Shown: piece by piece, positions 1 through 8,906 of the stretch
How the letters are laid out: each line of letters opens with the position of its first letter
Numbering within the stretch: position 1 is the stretch's first letter
Assembly (NCBI GenBank): GCA_900753975.1
Contig: CAAEBC010000013.1
Span: 14,309-78,308 of the forward strand
DNA: 64,000 nucleotides
Direction of reading: 5' to 3'
Origin: Clostridia bacterium
Lineage (GTDB): Bacteria; Bacillota; Clostridia; TANB77; UBA1234
Notes under the pieces: generated by a model
What the model was told of the DNA's origin: nothing
What the model saw: the letters and a program-made list of their open reading frames with translations, nothing else
Database searches by the model: none
Program-made: the position numbers and the translations under genes

Positions 1-734
1 AAATAGAAAAAATGCGTGAAGCTTGCAGGATAGTAATGCTTGCACACAGAGAGGTTGAAAATGCGATTAGGATTGGTATAACCACACGTGAGTTAGATCA
101 AATTGTTGAAAGGGTATTTAAAGAAAATGGAGCAAATCCATCTTGTAAAGGATATCCAAAGGGTGCAAGAAATCCATTTCCATGTGCTAGTTGTATTTCG
201 ATAAATGATGAAGTTATTCATGGCATACCAGGAGATAGAAGATTAAAAGATGGAGACTTGGTATGCATAGATTTAGTTTGTGACAAAGATGGCTATTTTG
301 GCGATGCGACAAGATGTTATGTTGTTGGAATGGGAACTGCGGTAGCTAATAAACTAGTAAAGGTTGCAAGAGAAAGTTTTATGGAAGGCTTTAAAAAGGC
401 AAAACCAGGAAATAGGATTTCAGATATATCAAATGCAATCCAAGAATATGTAGAAAGAAACGGATTTTCAGTAGTGCGTGATTTTCAAGGTCACGGTATT
501 GGAAGTGAAATGCATGAAGATCCAGGTGTTCCAAACTACGGTAAACCTGGCAAAGGTCCAAGACTAGAGCCGGGAATGACAATTGCTGTTGAACCCATGA
601 TAAATGAGGGAAACTATCATGTAGATGTTTTAGATGATGGTTGGACAGTTATAACTGCTGATGGTAGCTTATCAGCCCATTATGAAAACACGATACTTAT
701 AACTGAAACAGGGTCAGAAATTTTAACTAAATAA
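1..734 (+). CDS. map: Methionine aminopeptidase type I, 5' end cut by window
   Basis: Removes the initiator methionine from new proteins in the cytosol. The reading frame is open to base 1: the codons before the first ATG (base 12) read I-E-K, which fits the usual IEKMREACRI region, so the true start lies upstream and about 10-15 residues are missing. Metal and active-site motifs are visible: VIHGIPGD, VCIDLVCDKDGYFGDATR (the two Asp ligands), GHGIGSEMHEDPGVPN (His), AVEPMI (Glu) and SAHYENTILIT (final Glu region). In Firmicutes map usually sits between adk and infA, which matches this position. It ends at its own terminator. Confidence 0.95.
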   Translation, partial: IEKMREACRIVMLAHREVENAIRIGITTRELDQIVERVFKENGANPSCKGYPKGARNPFPCASCISINDEVIHGIPGDRRLKDGDLVCIDLVCDKDGYFGDATRCYVVGMGTAVANKLVKVARESFMEGFKKAKPGNRISDISNAIQEYVERNGFSVVRDFQGHGIGSEMHEDPGVPNYGKPGKGPRLEPGMTIAVEPMINEGNYHVDVLDDGWTVITADGSLSAHYENTILITETGSEILTK

Positions 735-740
735 ATATAA

Positions 741-776
741 AAAAATAGCTGGGTTTTTACTTCCTAGCTATTTTTA
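741..776 (+). terminator. Intrinsic terminator after map
   Basis: A perfect 10-bp stem (AAAAATAGCT / AGCTATTTTT) with a 15-nt loop, followed by T-rich sequence. It separates map from the infA operon, which has its own promoter. Confidence 0.75.
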
Positions 777-839
777 TTTGCTTTATTTAAAAATATTAGA
801 AACTTCCTACAAATTTCTGAAATTTTTTATGTTTATCGG

Positions 840-868
840 TTGACTTTTTTATGAAAAATCTGTATAAT
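840..868 (+). promoter_or_regulatory. Sigma-A promoter of the infA operon
   Basis: TTGACT, a 17-nt spacer, then TATAAT, 85 nt upstream of the infA start codon. This is a near-consensus vegetative promoter. Confidence 0.8.
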
Positions 869-953
869 AAGTGAGTTAGAAAATGGCTTGGTGTCTATTT
901 TTGTGAATACTGGAGCTATTTATCTGTAGAATGTGTTGTTTTGGAGGTAAGAT

Positions 954-1172
954 ATGTCTAAAGAAGATATTATTGAAGTAGACGGAACTGTTGTAGAGGC
1001 ATTGCCAAATGCAGAGTTTATAGTTGAATTAGAAAATGGACACAAGTTACATGCACATATATCTGGAAAGCTTAGAATGAATTTTATTAGGATTTTGCCA
1101 GGTGATAAAGTAAAACTTGAGTTATCACCGTATGACCTAAATAGAGGACGTATCATTTGGAGAGCTAAATAA
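954..1172 (+). CDS. infA: Translation initiation factor IF-1
   Basis: A 72-residue protein, the family's usual length, forming one S1-like OB fold that binds the 30S A site during initiation. Recognisable stretches are [33 protein letters not shown] and [12 protein letters not shown]. The ATG follows a TTGGAGGTAAG ribosome-binding site. It is the first gene of the operon that continues with rpmJ, rpsM, rpsK, rpsD, rpoA and rplQ. Confidence 0.97.
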   Translation: MSKEDIIEVDGTVVEALPNAEFIVELENGHKLHAHISGKLRMNFIRILPGDKVKLELSPYDLNRGRIIWRAK

Positions 1173-1234
1173 AGCGCGGCAACCTCGAAAGAGGTATTAT
1201 ATATAAACTGGTAATTTTTAAGGAGGGGAAGAAA

Positions 1235-1348
1235 GTGAAAGTAAGACCATCAGCTAAGAAGATTTGCGAGAAATGCAAAGTTATCAAAAGAAAAGGTGTA
1301 GTAAGAGTTATTTGTGAAAACCCAAAACACAAACAACGTCAAGGTTAA
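1235..1348 (+). CDS. rpmJ: 50S ribosomal protein L36
   Basis: A 37-residue protein with a GTG start 8 nt after AGGAGGGG. It reads [15 protein letters not shown] and ends [10 protein letters not shown]. It is the zinc-binding type: the CxxC pair (Cys11, Cys14) plus a later Cys and His form the zinc knuckle. Length and sequence are typical of the family. It sits between infA and rpsM as in most bacteria, but is followed by an unusually structured 169-nt spacer. Confidence 0.96.
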   Translation: MKVRPSAKKICEKCKVIKRKGVVRVICENPKHKQRQG

Positions 1349-1390
1349 TTACTACAAAAACGAACATTATAGGTTCACAAAATTTGATAT

Positions 1391-1475
1391 AAATATTGCA
1401 AAGTGCGGCTGTCTGCGTTAGTAGATTCTTTGCAGTATTTACATATAGTAGTTATTTACGTCACTAAATAATTAC
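1391..1475 (+). promoter_or_regulatory. Two tandem hairpins in the rpmJ-rpsM spacer, candidate r-protein leader
   Basis: Hairpin 1 is a 13-bp stem (bases 1391-1403 with 1428-1440, one T-G wobble) and a 24-nt loop. Hairpin 2 is an 11-bp stem (1448-1458 with 1465-1475, one wobble) and a 6-nt CGTCAC loop. Neither is followed by a U-tract, so they are not intrinsic terminators. They lie 43 nt upstream of the rpsM start. An autoregulatory ribosomal-protein binding site is inferred from position only. Confidence 0.5.
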
Positions 1476-1517
1476 ACACATAATATTTATAGAAATTTTT
1501 GGAGGTGTATTTTTTAA

Positions 1518-1886
1518 ATGGCTCGTATAGCAGGAGTTGACATACCTAGAGAAAAGAGAGTTGAAATTGGCTTAACTTATGTCTATGGTATAGGAAGAAC
1601 AAGTTCAAACAAAATACTAGCAGAAGCTGGAATCAATCCAGATACTAGAGTAAAAGATTTAACAGAAGATGAAGTTATTAAAATAAGAGAAATTATTGAT
1701 AAAAATTATAAAGTAGAAGGTGACTTAAGAAGAGAAACAGCTTTAAACATTAAAAGATTAATGGAAATTGGTTGTTACAGAGGCTTAAGACACAGAAAGA
1801 ACCTACCAGTTAGAGGACAAAGAACAAAAACTAATGCAAGAACAAGAAAAGGTCCAAGGAAACTAGTAGCAAATAAGAAGAAATAA
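1518..1886 (+). CDS. rpsM: 30S ribosomal protein S13
   Basis: A 122-residue protein of usual length. It starts [19 protein letters not shown], carries the helix-hairpin-helix-like [14 protein letters not shown] motif, and ends in the basic tail [17 protein letters not shown] that contacts 16S rRNA and the P-site tRNA. GGAGGT precedes the ATG by 11 nt. rpsK starts 16 nt after its stop. Confidence 0.97.
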   Translation: MARIAGVDIPREKRVEIGLTYVYGIGRTSSNKILAEAGINPDTRVKDLTEDEVIKIREIIDKNYKVEGDLRRETALNIKRLMEIGCYRGLRHRKNLPVRGQRTKTNARTRKGPRKLVANKKK

Positions 1887-1902
1887 GGGAGGGTGAATTA
1901 AA

Positions 1903-2304
1903 GTGGCTAAAGTACAAAACAAAAAAGTTACAACTAGAAAAAGAAGAGAGCGTAAAAATATTGAAAAAGGTCAAGCTCATATTCACTCTAGTTTCAATAA
2001 TACAATCGTTACTATTACAGATGTTCAAGGTAATGCTATTTCTTGGGCAAGTTCTGGTGGACTTGGTTTCAAAGGTTCAAGAAAAAGCACACCATTTGCT
2101 TCTCAATCTGCAGCTGAAACAGCAGCAAAGGCAGCTATGGAGCATGGTTTAAAATCAGTTGAAGTATTTGTAAAAGGACCAGGTGCTGGTAGAGAAGCAG
2201 CTATTCGTGCTCTTCAAACAGCAGGTCTTGAAATCAGTATGATTAAAGATGTTACTCCAATTCCTCACAATGGTTGTAGACCACCTAAGAGAAGAAGAGT
2301 TTAA
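1903..2304 (+). CDS. rpsK: 30S ribosomal protein S11
   Basis: A 133-residue protein with a GTG start behind AGGGAGGG. Family motifs include [36 protein letters not shown] and the C-terminal [18 protein letters not shown]. It binds helix 45 and the platform of the 30S subunit. It lies in the standard place between rpsM and rpsD. Confidence 0.97.
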   Translation: MAKVQNKKVTTRKRRERKNIEKGQAHIHSSFNNTIVTITDVQGNAISWASSGGLGFKGSRKSTPFASQSAAETAAKAAMEHGLKSVEVFVKGPGAGREAAIRALQTAGLEISMIKDVTPIPHNGCRPPKRRRV

Positions 2305-2340
2305 TTTAAGAGATTAATTATGAAAGGAATGAATAAATAA

Positions 2341-2970
2341 ATGGCAAGATATATAGATGAGTCATGCCGTGTTTGCCGTAGAGAAGGCGAGAAATTGTTT
2401 CTTAAAGGATCAAGATGTTATACTGACAAATGCGCTTTAACTAGAAGAGCATATGGTCCTGGTCAACATGGTCAAAAGAGAAAGAAACAATCTGAATATG
2501 GTATGCAATTAAGAGAAAAACAAAAAGCTAAAGCATTTTATGGTGTTTTAGAATCACAATTTAGAAAATATTTCGAAGAGGCTGAAAGATCAAAAGAAAT
2601 TACAGGTCTAAAATTACTTCAAATTCTTGAAAGCAGATTAGACAATGTTGTTTATAGATTAGGTTTAGCAACTTCAAGAGCACAAGCTAGACAATTAGTT
2701 AGACATGGTCATTTCACAGTAAATGGCAAAAAGGTAAATATACCTTCATATTTAACTAAAGTTGGAGATGTTATTGCTGTTAAAGAAGCTAGTAAAAACG
2801 AAGAATGTTTCAAACAAATCGTTGAGGCTACTGAAAATGGTAGACCTGTTCCAACATGGCTTGAGGCAGACCTTCAAAACAGAAACGGAAAAGTAGTAGC
2901 TCTTCCTTCAAGAGATGAAATCGACTTATCAGTTCAAGAGCATTTGATTGTTGAGTTGTATTCTAAATAG
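2341..2970 (+). CDS. rpsD: 30S ribosomal protein S4, zinc-binding form
   Basis: A 209-residue primary 16S-binding protein. The N-terminus ([18 protein letters not shown]) keeps four cysteines at about 9, 12, 26 and 31, the zinc-binding version of S4. The RNA-binding S4 domain follows ([37 protein letters not shown]). In Firmicutes S4 is often an autogenous regulator; here it is the third small-subunit gene of this operon. It ends [10 protein letters not shown], as expected. Confidence 0.97.
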   Translation: MARYIDESCRVCRREGEKLFLKGSRCYTDKCALTRRAYGPGQHGQKRKKQSEYGMQLREKQKAKAFYGVLESQFRKYFEEAERSKEITGLKLLQILESRLDNVVYRLGLATSRAQARQLVRHGHFTVNGKKVNIPSYLTKVGDVIAVKEASKNEECFKQIVEATENGRPVPTWLEADLQNRNGKVVALPSRDEIDLSVQEHLIVELYSK

Positions 2971-3017
2971 AAATAATTAAAAAGAAATAAAATTTATATT
3001 ATTTAGGAGGTTATAGA

Positions 3018-3965
3018 ATGATAGAATTCGAAAAGCCAAGAATCGAGTGTTTAAAACTAGACAATGATAACATGTACGCAAAATTTGTATGTGAACCATT
3101 GGAAAGAGGTTATGGTATTACATTAGGAAATTCACTTCGTAGAATATTATTATCTTCACTACCTGGTGCAGCCATAACAAGTATGAAGGTTGATGGCGTT
3201 CAACACGAATTTACTACAATACCAGGTGTTGTAGAAGACGTTGTTGAAATTATCTTAAACTTAAAGCAAGTTAGACTTAAGATTTTTGATAACGAAGAAA
3301 AATCATTAAGAATTGATGTTGAAAAAGAAGGCGAGATTACAGCAGGTGATATCGTTGGAGATGCAAATGTTGAAATCTTAAATCCAGATTTACACATCGC
3401 AACTTTAGCTCAAGGTGGAAAATTACATATGGAACTAACTGCTAACAGAGGTAGAGGATATAATCCATCTGTAAAGAACAAAAAGCAAAATCAACCTATA
3501 GGTATAATTGCAATTGATTCTATTTATACTCCAGTTAAAAAAGTAAATTTCTATGTTGAGAATACAAGAGTAGGACAAATCACAGACTATGACAAACTAA
3601 CAATTGAGTTGTGGACAGATGGTAGCATGACTCCAGATGACGCACTTAGCTTAGCTGCTAAAGTTATGAATGAGCATTTAGCTTTATTTATAGATTTGTC
3701 AGAAGCTACTAAGAATACAGAAGTAATGATTGAAAAAGAAGAATCAAAGAAAGAAAAAGTTTTAGAGACAACTATCGAAGAATTAGATTTGTCTGTAAGA
3801 TCATATAATTGCTTGAAGAGAGCCGGAATTATTAATGTAGAAGATTTAACTAATAAGACCGAAGAAGAAATGATGAAAGTAAGAAATCTAGGTAGAAAAT
3901 CTTTAGAAGAAGTAACAAACAAATTACATTCTTTAGGATTAGATTTTGCTCCTAGTGAGGAATAA
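3018..3965 (+). CDS. rpoA: RNA polymerase alpha subunit
   Basis: A 315-residue protein, usual length. The N-terminal assembly domain contains [20 protein letters not shown] and a [19 protein letters not shown] dimer region. An acidic linker of about 20 residues leads to the C-terminal domain (about 245-310) with [19 protein letters not shown] and [13 protein letters not shown], which contacts UP elements and activators. GGAGG precedes the ATG. It lies between rpsD and rplQ, as in nearly all Firmicutes. Confidence 0.97.
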   Translation: MIEFEKPRIECLKLDNDNMYAKFVCEPLERGYGITLGNSLRRILLSSLPGAAITSMKVDGVQHEFTTIPGVVEDVVEIILNLKQVRLKIFDNEEKSLRIDVEKEGEITAGDIVGDANVEILNPDLHIATLAQGGKLHMELTANRGRGYNPSVKNKKQNQPIGIIAIDSIYTPVKKVNFYVENTRVGQITDYDKLTIELWTDGSMTPDDALSLAAKVMNEHLALFIDLSEATKNTEVMIEKEESKKEKVLETTIEELDLSVRSYNCLKRAGIINVEDLTNKTEEEMMKVRNLGRKSLEEVTNKLHSLGLDFAPSEE

Positions 3966-3988
3966 TTTTTAGGAAGGGTGAAATTAAA

Positions 3989-4513
3989 GTGGCAGAAAAT
4001 AGAAAGTTAGGAAGAACTGCTGATCATAGAGTGGCTATGCTTAAAAATATGACAACTAGTGTTATATTACATGGTCAAATCGAAACAACTCAGGCCAAAG
4101 CAAAAGAAGTTAAAAGTTTAGTTGATAGCATGATTTCTTTAGCTATTAAAGAAAAAGATAACTTTGAAATGGTTGATAAAAAAATTTCTAGAGCTAAAGT
4201 AGATGAAAAAGGTAACAAAGTTACTGAAAAAGCTACTAGCAAAAATGGAAAAGAATTTTATAAAGTTGTTAGAGAAGAAGTTACAGAATCAGTTAAGAAG
4301 GACAAACCTTCAAGACTTGCAGCTAGAAGAAAGATTATGAATGGCTTAAACAAAGTTAAAGACGAAAATGGAAAGAACATCGATTTACCAGCTAAATTAT
4401 TTGATGAAATCGCACCAAAATATGAAAATAGAAAAGGTGGATACACAAGAATAATTAAACTTGGTCAAAGAAGAGGCGACGCTGCAGAGGCTGTTATTTT
4501 ACAATTAGTATAA
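3989..4513 (+). CDS. rplQ: 50S ribosomal protein L17 with an internal insertion
   Basis: A 174-residue protein; L17 is usually about 115-130. The N-terminal fold is normal (RKLGRTADHRVAMLKNMTT, HGQIETTQAKAKEVKSLVD), as is the end (YENRKGGYTRIIKLGQRRGDAAEAVILQLV). The extra length is a lysine/glutamate-rich block at roughly residues 60-110 between these halves. GTG start behind AGGAAGGGTG. It is the last gene of the operon, followed by a strong terminator. Confidence 0.95.
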   Translation: MAENRKLGRTADHRVAMLKNMTTSVILHGQIETTQAKAKEVKSLVDSMISLAIKEKDNFEMVDKKISRAKVDEKGNKVTEKATSKNGKEFYKVVREEVTESVKKDKPSRLAARRKIMNGLNKVKDENGKNIDLPAKLFDEIAPKYENRKGGYTRIIKLGQRRGDAAEAVILQLV

Positions 4514-4523
4514 TTAAAATTTT

Positions 4524-4556
4524 AAGGCAATCTTTTTTATGAAAGGTTGCCTTTTT
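4524..4556 (+). terminator. Intrinsic terminator of the infA-rplQ operon
   Basis: The stem AAGGCAA(T)CTTT / AAAG(G)TTGCCTT is followed by a T-run, 10 nt after the rplQ stop. Confidence 0.85.
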
Positions 4557-4593
4557 GTATGTTTATAAAAATATTTCTTATTTATTATTTTTG

Positions 4594-4622
4594 TTGTAAT
4601 AAATAAAATCTTTTGATATACT
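4594..4622 (+). promoter_or_regulatory. Candidate promoter of the S1-domain gene
   Basis: TTGTAA, a 17-nt spacer, then TATACT, 59 nt before the start codon. Confidence 0.6.
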
Positions 4623-4680
4623 AAATATTGGATAGAGTTAGTCTGCTTTATCGGATGTTGAACAAGGAGGTATTTTTAAA

Positions 4681-5179
4681 ATGCCAGATATAACAAATGA
4701 AGAAAACAGAAAAAATTTTTATAGCAGTTTACGAGACGGCAAGATACTAACTCGGAAGAGTTAAAAGTATCCAACCTTATGGTGCTTTTGTAGAGTTAGA
4801 TAAAGATTTAGTCGGACTTTTACATATTGAAGATATTGCTGTTTCAAGAATTAAATCACCATCAGATATACTTAGAATTGGTGAAAAAATTCCAGTAAAA
4901 ATTAAAAAGTTTGACAAAGATACTGGTAGAATCACATTAAATTATAAGGATTTGCAGGGAACGTGGGAAGACAATATAAGAAAGTTTAAAGAGAGAACTG
5001 TTGTAGAAGGTGTTGTAAGAAATAAAGAAAAATATGGTGTATTTATTGAACTTGCTCCAAATCTGGTTGGTTTGGCAGATATGAAAAATGAATCTATTTC
5101 GTACGGTGATAAGGTAAATGTGCTAATCAAGAAGATATCACCAGATACGAAAAAAATTAAACTAGTAATTCTAGATTAA
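4681..5179 (+). CDS. Small S1-domain RNA-binding protein, read through a +1 frameshift at CGG
   Basis: Start ATG follows AAGGAGG. The first 24 codons end ...RDGKILT; the next codon is CGG (4753-4755) and the frame stops three codons later. Ignoring C4753 gives GGA and opens 141 further codons, for a 165-residue product. The restored sequence holds two S1 OB-fold motifs: GRVKSIQPYGAFVELDKDL with GLLHIEDI (about 25-95) and VEGVVRNKEKYGVFIELAP (about 100-165). The first S1 motif begins exactly at the restored glycine, so the gene makes sense only if the frame is changed. A small RNA- or ribosome-binding role is inferred. Sequencing error or simple mutation is the alternative, but the same pattern occurs in three other genes here. 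Confidence 0.85.
4753..4755 (+). other. In-frame CGG at a +1 frameshift point (S1-domain gene)
   Basis: The sequence ACT-C-GGA-AGA: zero frame reads ACT CGG AAG AGT TAA, while skipping the C reads Thr-Gly-Arg and continues the S1 fold. This is one of five such native CGG sites in the window. Confidence 0.85.
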
Positions 5180-5198
5180 TTATAAGGAGGAAAATAAA

Positions 5199-6143
5199 AT
5201 GGTAGAAGATAATGCTATTAAAGCACCTAAGTCGCCATTTGCGATGAGGGAAAATGAAATTAAGGTTTTTGATGGAAAAGATGGTTATGCATCAATTAAC
5301 CAAGTAGTTTTTAAAATTGATAAAGGCTATATTAATGAATTACATTTTCAAATTTTGGAAATAATTAATGATTTTGAATTTATCACTTCTAGACAAATTT
5401 ATCAAATGCTTCTTTATAAGGGGATTGATATAAAGTCTCAAGACAAACTTAATAAGAAATTAGAAGATATGATTAAGAGTAAAATTATCACTAGATACTA
5501 TTTTTCAAGTGATGAGGGAAAAGGTATTTATAGAGTATATTGCTTAGATAAAGTTGGTAAATATTTGCTAAACACAAGAGATATAAAGACAACATGGCAA
5601 CCAACAGATAATACAAAACCAGTTTACATGTTAAAAAGAAGACTTGCTGGTAATCAAACACTAATTGCATATATGCAAAAAGTTGGTGCTTTTAAAGGTT
5701 TCGTGTTAGAACCAACATTGTTTGCTAAACGTCAAAATGTAAAATTTAAAGCAACTGGTGGTCAAGTAATTTTAGTTAAAAATGACATTAAAGTAGATAT
5801 AATATTTGAAGTTGTTAGAAGAAATGCTGGCTGGGAAGAAAAGTTTATGGAAAAAATAAAATTATACGAAGAATTCTATGCAAACTTCCAAGCAAAAGAT
5901 TGTGGATTTGATAAAAAACCACAACTAATTATCATTGGTGAAGATGACGAGCATATAGTTGAAATTTTCAAAGCATTTAAGAGAATAAATGCAGAATTAA
6001 AAGGTATAGAAGTGTACTATTCAACAGATTTAAGACAATTAGAGCCAGAAATGGACAAAACATTAATTACATTTAGACAAGATAAAGAAACAGGAAGATA
6101 TAAGATGGATATGTTACAACAATTTCCTCTTTTAGAGAAATAA
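5199..6143 (+). CDS. Unrecognised protein with a winged-helix-like N-terminal half
   Basis: A 314-residue soluble protein starting ATG 9 nt after GGAGG, 19 nt after the S1-domain gene and probably co-transcribed. I do not recognise it with confidence. Residues 45-130 look like a winged helix-turn-helix (LHFQILEIINDFEFITSRQI ... GIYRVYCLDKVGKYLL). The second half (about 150-290) alternates strands and helices, with VDIIFEVVRR and PQLIIIGEDDEHIVEIFKAF. The layout resembles replication-relaxation-type proteins, but that is a guess. No signal peptide or membrane segment. A terminator follows. Confidence 0.6.
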   Translation: MVEDNAIKAPKSPFAMRENEIKVFDGKDGYASINQVVFKIDKGYINELHFQILEIINDFEFITSRQIYQMLLYKGIDIKSQDKLNKKLEDMIKSKIITRYYFSSDEGKGIYRVYCLDKVGKYLLNTRDIKTTWQPTDNTKPVYMLKRRLAGNQTLIAYMQKVGAFKGFVLEPTLFAKRQNVKFKATGGQVILVKNDIKVDIIFEVVRRNAGWEEKFMEKIKLYEEFYANFQAKDCGFDKKPQLIIIGEDDEHIVEIFKAFKRINAELKGIEVYYSTDLRQLEPEMDKTLITFRQDKETGRYKMDMLQQFPLLEK

Positions 6144-6173
6144 AAGTTAGTGTGATGTAAAAAGTTTAGAGAA

Positions 6174-6207
6174 GGGACAGACTTTAAATTAAGGTCTGTC
6201 CCTTTTT
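6174..6207 (+). terminator. Intrinsic terminator
   Basis: GGGACAGAC pairs with GTCTGTCCC across an 11-nt loop and is followed by TTTTT. It overlaps the left part of a dispersed repeat. Confidence 0.8.
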
Positions 6208-6243
6208 CTCAAAAATGAGAATTTTCCTCCGTCCCTTTTTCTC
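6208..6243. repeat. Half copy of a dispersed palindromic repeat
   Basis: AAAAATGAGAATTTTCCTCC followed by GTCCCTTTTTCTC matches the right half of the fuller copy at 27682-27731; a diverged copy is at 18487-18529. Confidence 0.7.
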
Positions 6244-6266
6244 GCGTGAAGAATTGATGAAAATGA

Positions 6267-6295
6267 TTGAAAAAGGATTTATAGTATTTTATAAT
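6267..6295 (+). promoter_or_regulatory. Candidate galE promoter
   Basis: TTGAAA, a 17-nt spacer, then TATAAT, 27 nt before the galE start. Confidence 0.65.
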
Positions 6296-6322
6296 TGAAT
6301 TGAAATTAAAGGAGGTTTGTTT

Positions 6323-7318
6323 ATGAAGATTTTGTTAACAGGCGGAGCTGGATATATTGGATCACATACAGCTGTTGAACTTGCTAAGGCTGGCCATGAA
6401 GTAATTATTGGAGATAATTATTCTAACAGCAAGCCAGAGGTCATTTCTAAGCTTGAACAAATAATTGGTAAGAAGATAGAAGCTTATGAGATTGATTTTG
6501 CAGATAGGAAAGCAACTTTTGAACTTTTCGAAAAGCATGATTTTGATGCGGTTATACATTTCGCAGGATTAAAAGCAGTTGGTGAGTCTTGTATAATGCC
6601 GATAGAGTATTATAGAAATAATATAGATTCTACACTTAATATAGCAGAAGCTATGAAAAAATATGGTGTAAATAATCTTGTTTTTAGTTCATCTGCAACA
6701 GTATATGGAATTCCAAAAAAATTACCATTAAAAGAAGGCATGCCAACATCTTGTACAAATCCTTATGGCTGGACTAAACTTATGAATGAACAAATACTGA
6801 CAGATATATCTAGAGCAAACCCATCGTTTTCTGTAGTGTTACTTAGATATTTTAATCCTATAGGAGCACATGAAAGTGGATTGATTGGCGAAGATCCAAA
6901 CGGAATACCAAATAATCTTATGCCATACATTACTAGAGTTGCAAAAGGAGTATTACCAGAGTTAAATGTTTTTGGAGATGATTATCCAACAAAAGATGGA
7001 ACAGGTGTTAGAGATTATATACATGTTGTAGATTTAGCTAGAGGACACGTTGATGCCATAGAATATGCTGAAAAGCATAGAGGGGTCGAAATATTCAATT
7101 TAGGCACAGGCATTGGATATTCTGTATTAGATATAGTAAATGCTTTTGTAAAGGTAAATGGTGTTGATGTTCCATACAAAATAACTGAAAGAAGAGAGGG
7201 AGATATAGCAATGTGCTATGCGGATCCTGGCAAAGCTAAAGAAGTGTTAGGTTGGACTGCAGAAAAAAATCTTGAAGATATGTGCAGAGATTCTTGGAAT
7301 TTTGCAAAAAATAATTAA
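6323..7318 (+). CDS. galE: UDP-glucose 4-epimerase
   Basis: A 331-residue NAD-dependent epimerase that interconverts UDP-glucose and UDP-galactose for surface polysaccharide. The Rossmann motif TGGAGYIGSH is at the N-terminus. Catalytic Ser/Tyr/Lys are in FSSSATVYG and NPYGWTKLMNE, and substrate-binding motifs in LRYFNPIGAHESGLIGEDP and DGTGVRDYIHVVDLARGH. Start chosen at ATG 6323, 7 nt after GGAGG, rather than an in-frame TTG two codons upstream that overlaps the ribosome-binding site. It lies upstream of a glycosyltransferase cluster it could supply. Confidence 0.95.
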   Translation: MKILLTGGAGYIGSHTAVELAKAGHEVIIGDNYSNSKPEVISKLEQIIGKKIEAYEIDFADRKATFELFEKHDFDAVIHFAGLKAVGESCIMPIEYYRNNIDSTLNIAEAMKKYGVNNLVFSSSATVYGIPKKLPLKEGMPTSCTNPYGWTKLMNEQILTDISRANPSFSVVLLRYFNPIGAHESGLIGEDPNGIPNNLMPYITRVAKGVLPELNVFGDDYPTKDGTGVRDYIHVVDLARGHVDAIEYAEKHRGVEIFNLGTGIGYSVLDIVNAFVKVNGVDVPYKITERREGDIAMCYADPGKAKEVLGWTAEKNLEDMCRDSWNFAKNN

Positions 7319-7370
7319 AATAGGATATGATAAAAGGGTGGATGGTTTTTACATGCACTCTTTTCTTAAT

Positions 7371-7401
7371 ATATATTGAAATTTTACCTCATTCAATATA
7401 T
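7371..7401. promoter_or_regulatory. Perfect inverted repeat between galE and the ligase gene
   Basis: ATATATTGAA and TTCAATATAT, 11 nt apart, 38 nt before the next start codon. No T-run follows. It may be an operator or a weak hairpin. Confidence 0.4.
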
Positions 7402-7438
7402 AATTAGTTAAAGTATTTTTTGAAAGAAAAGGTTAAAT

Positions 7439-8866
7439 ATGGATAAAATTTTAAAAGAAAGTTATATATATAAAATCATAATGTTTTTCAAAAATCTTTT
7501 TTCAAAATTATTTAGTGAAAGCTTTATTATACAAGGTTTTTTGAAAAATAATTATAACGAGAAAAACACCGAAAATTCTCTTATGGTTAGACTTCTAGAA
7601 TGGTTTTTGAAGCATATAAGAATAATAGCACATAAATTAAAATTAGATAAAATATTTGCAAATAGTATGTTTAGTAAGCCATTAATTTGGACGACTATTA
7701 CTATTGCACTAACACCAATTATACCTACAATGATGGTATTAGTTTTAGCTTTAGCATCTCTTTTATCTTTAATACTTATGGCTGCGATTACTCCAGAATT
7801 TAAATTTAAACATTATAAAATAAATACTTGGATATTCTTTTTTGCTATTACGATAGCTGTATCTGCGTGTATTTCAATTTCAATGGCAGAAAGCATAAAA
7901 ATAGCAATGCTTATGATATCTTTTGTGATTTTCTATTTTGTAATAATAAATACTATTACTACAAAAAAACAATTAATGATGATATTAAATGTTTTAATAG
8001 TTATTGCAACTTTGACAGCCGTATATGGAATATATCAATATGTAAATGGAGATGTATATTCAAAAGCTTGGCTTGATGGTGAGATGTTTGAAGAGATTAA
8101 AATGAGAGTATATTCTACATTAGAAAACCCAAATGTATATGGTGAGTATTTATTATTTATAATTCCAATAATAGCAGCACTTTTATGGACAGAAAAAGGC
8201 TGGAAGAAAAAACTGTTTTATCTTGTTTGCCTAGGAATAACAGGAATAGCACTTATTTTGACATTTTCAAGAGGCTGTTATTTAGGTATAATTTTTGCAA
8301 TATTTATACTTTCTATAATTATAGATAAGAGATTTATATTCTTAGGAATAGCATTATTACTTTTATCACCGTTTATTTTGCCAGATGCCATAATTAATAG
8401 ATTTATGAGTATTGGCAATATGGCAGATTCATCAACATCATATAGAGTTTATATTTGGATGGGAACACTTGCGATGCTTAAGGATTTCTGGCTTTCAGGT
8501 GTTGGTATGGGAATAACTAGTTTTAATACTATCTATCCAATATATTCATATAACAACATAGTTGCACCACATTCACATAATTTATATTTACAAGTAATAG
8601 TTGAATATGGAATTGTCGGCTTTATAGTAATGGCAGGAGTTATGTATAATTATTTTAAAGAATTATTTATTAGCATGAAAGTGAAAAAAGACATTGTTAC
8701 TGGTGGACTTATGGCAGGAATGCTTGGATTTTTGCTTCAAAGTATGACAGATCATACTTGGTACAATTATAGGGTTTTCATGATGTTTTGGGTGATTGTT
8801 GGAATATCTATTGTATCATCTAAAATTAATATGCAGTCTAAATCAACTTATGAAGAAAATAAGTAG
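7439..8866 (+). CDS. O-antigen-ligase/polymerase-like membrane protein (Wzy_C family)
   Basis: A 475-residue polytopic membrane protein. After a basic 80-residue cytoplasmic N-terminus it has about ten hydrophobic segments between residues 85 and 465. The family signature is visible: RVYSTLENPNVYGEYLLFII, TFSRGCYLGIIFAI, and the extracellular loop SYRVYIWMGTLAMLKDFWLSG followed by PHSHNLYLQVIVEYGIVGF, which carries the conserved His of the Wzy_C domain. It would join or polymerise lipid-linked glycans outside the membrane. It heads a run of five closely spaced genes with two glycosyltransferases. Confidence 0.85.
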   Translation: MDKILKESYIYKIIMFFKNLFSKLFSESFIIQGFLKNNYNEKNTENSLMVRLLEWFLKHIRIIAHKLKLDKIFANSMFSKPLIWTTITIALTPIIPTMMVLVLALASLLSLILMAAITPEFKFKHYKINTWIFFFAITIAVSACISISMAESIKIAMLMISFVIFYFVIINTITTKKQLMMILNVLIVIATLTAVYGIYQYVNGDVYSKAWLDGEMFEEIKMRVYSTLENPNVYGEYLLFIIPIIAALLWTEKGWKKKLFYLVCLGITGIALILTFSRGCYLGIIFAIFILSIIIDKRFIFLGIALLLLSPFILPDAIINRFMSIGNMADSSTSYRVYIWMGTLAMLKDFWLSGVGMGITSFNTIYPIYSYNNIVAPHSHNLYLQVIVEYGIVGFIVMAGVMYNYFKELFISMKVKKDIVTGGLMAGMLGFLLQSMTDHTWYNYRVFMMFWVIVGISIVSSKINMQSKSTYEENK

Positions 8867-8906
8867 AGAAGTGTATTGTACTTTATAAAAATAAGGGAGA
8901 AAGAAA

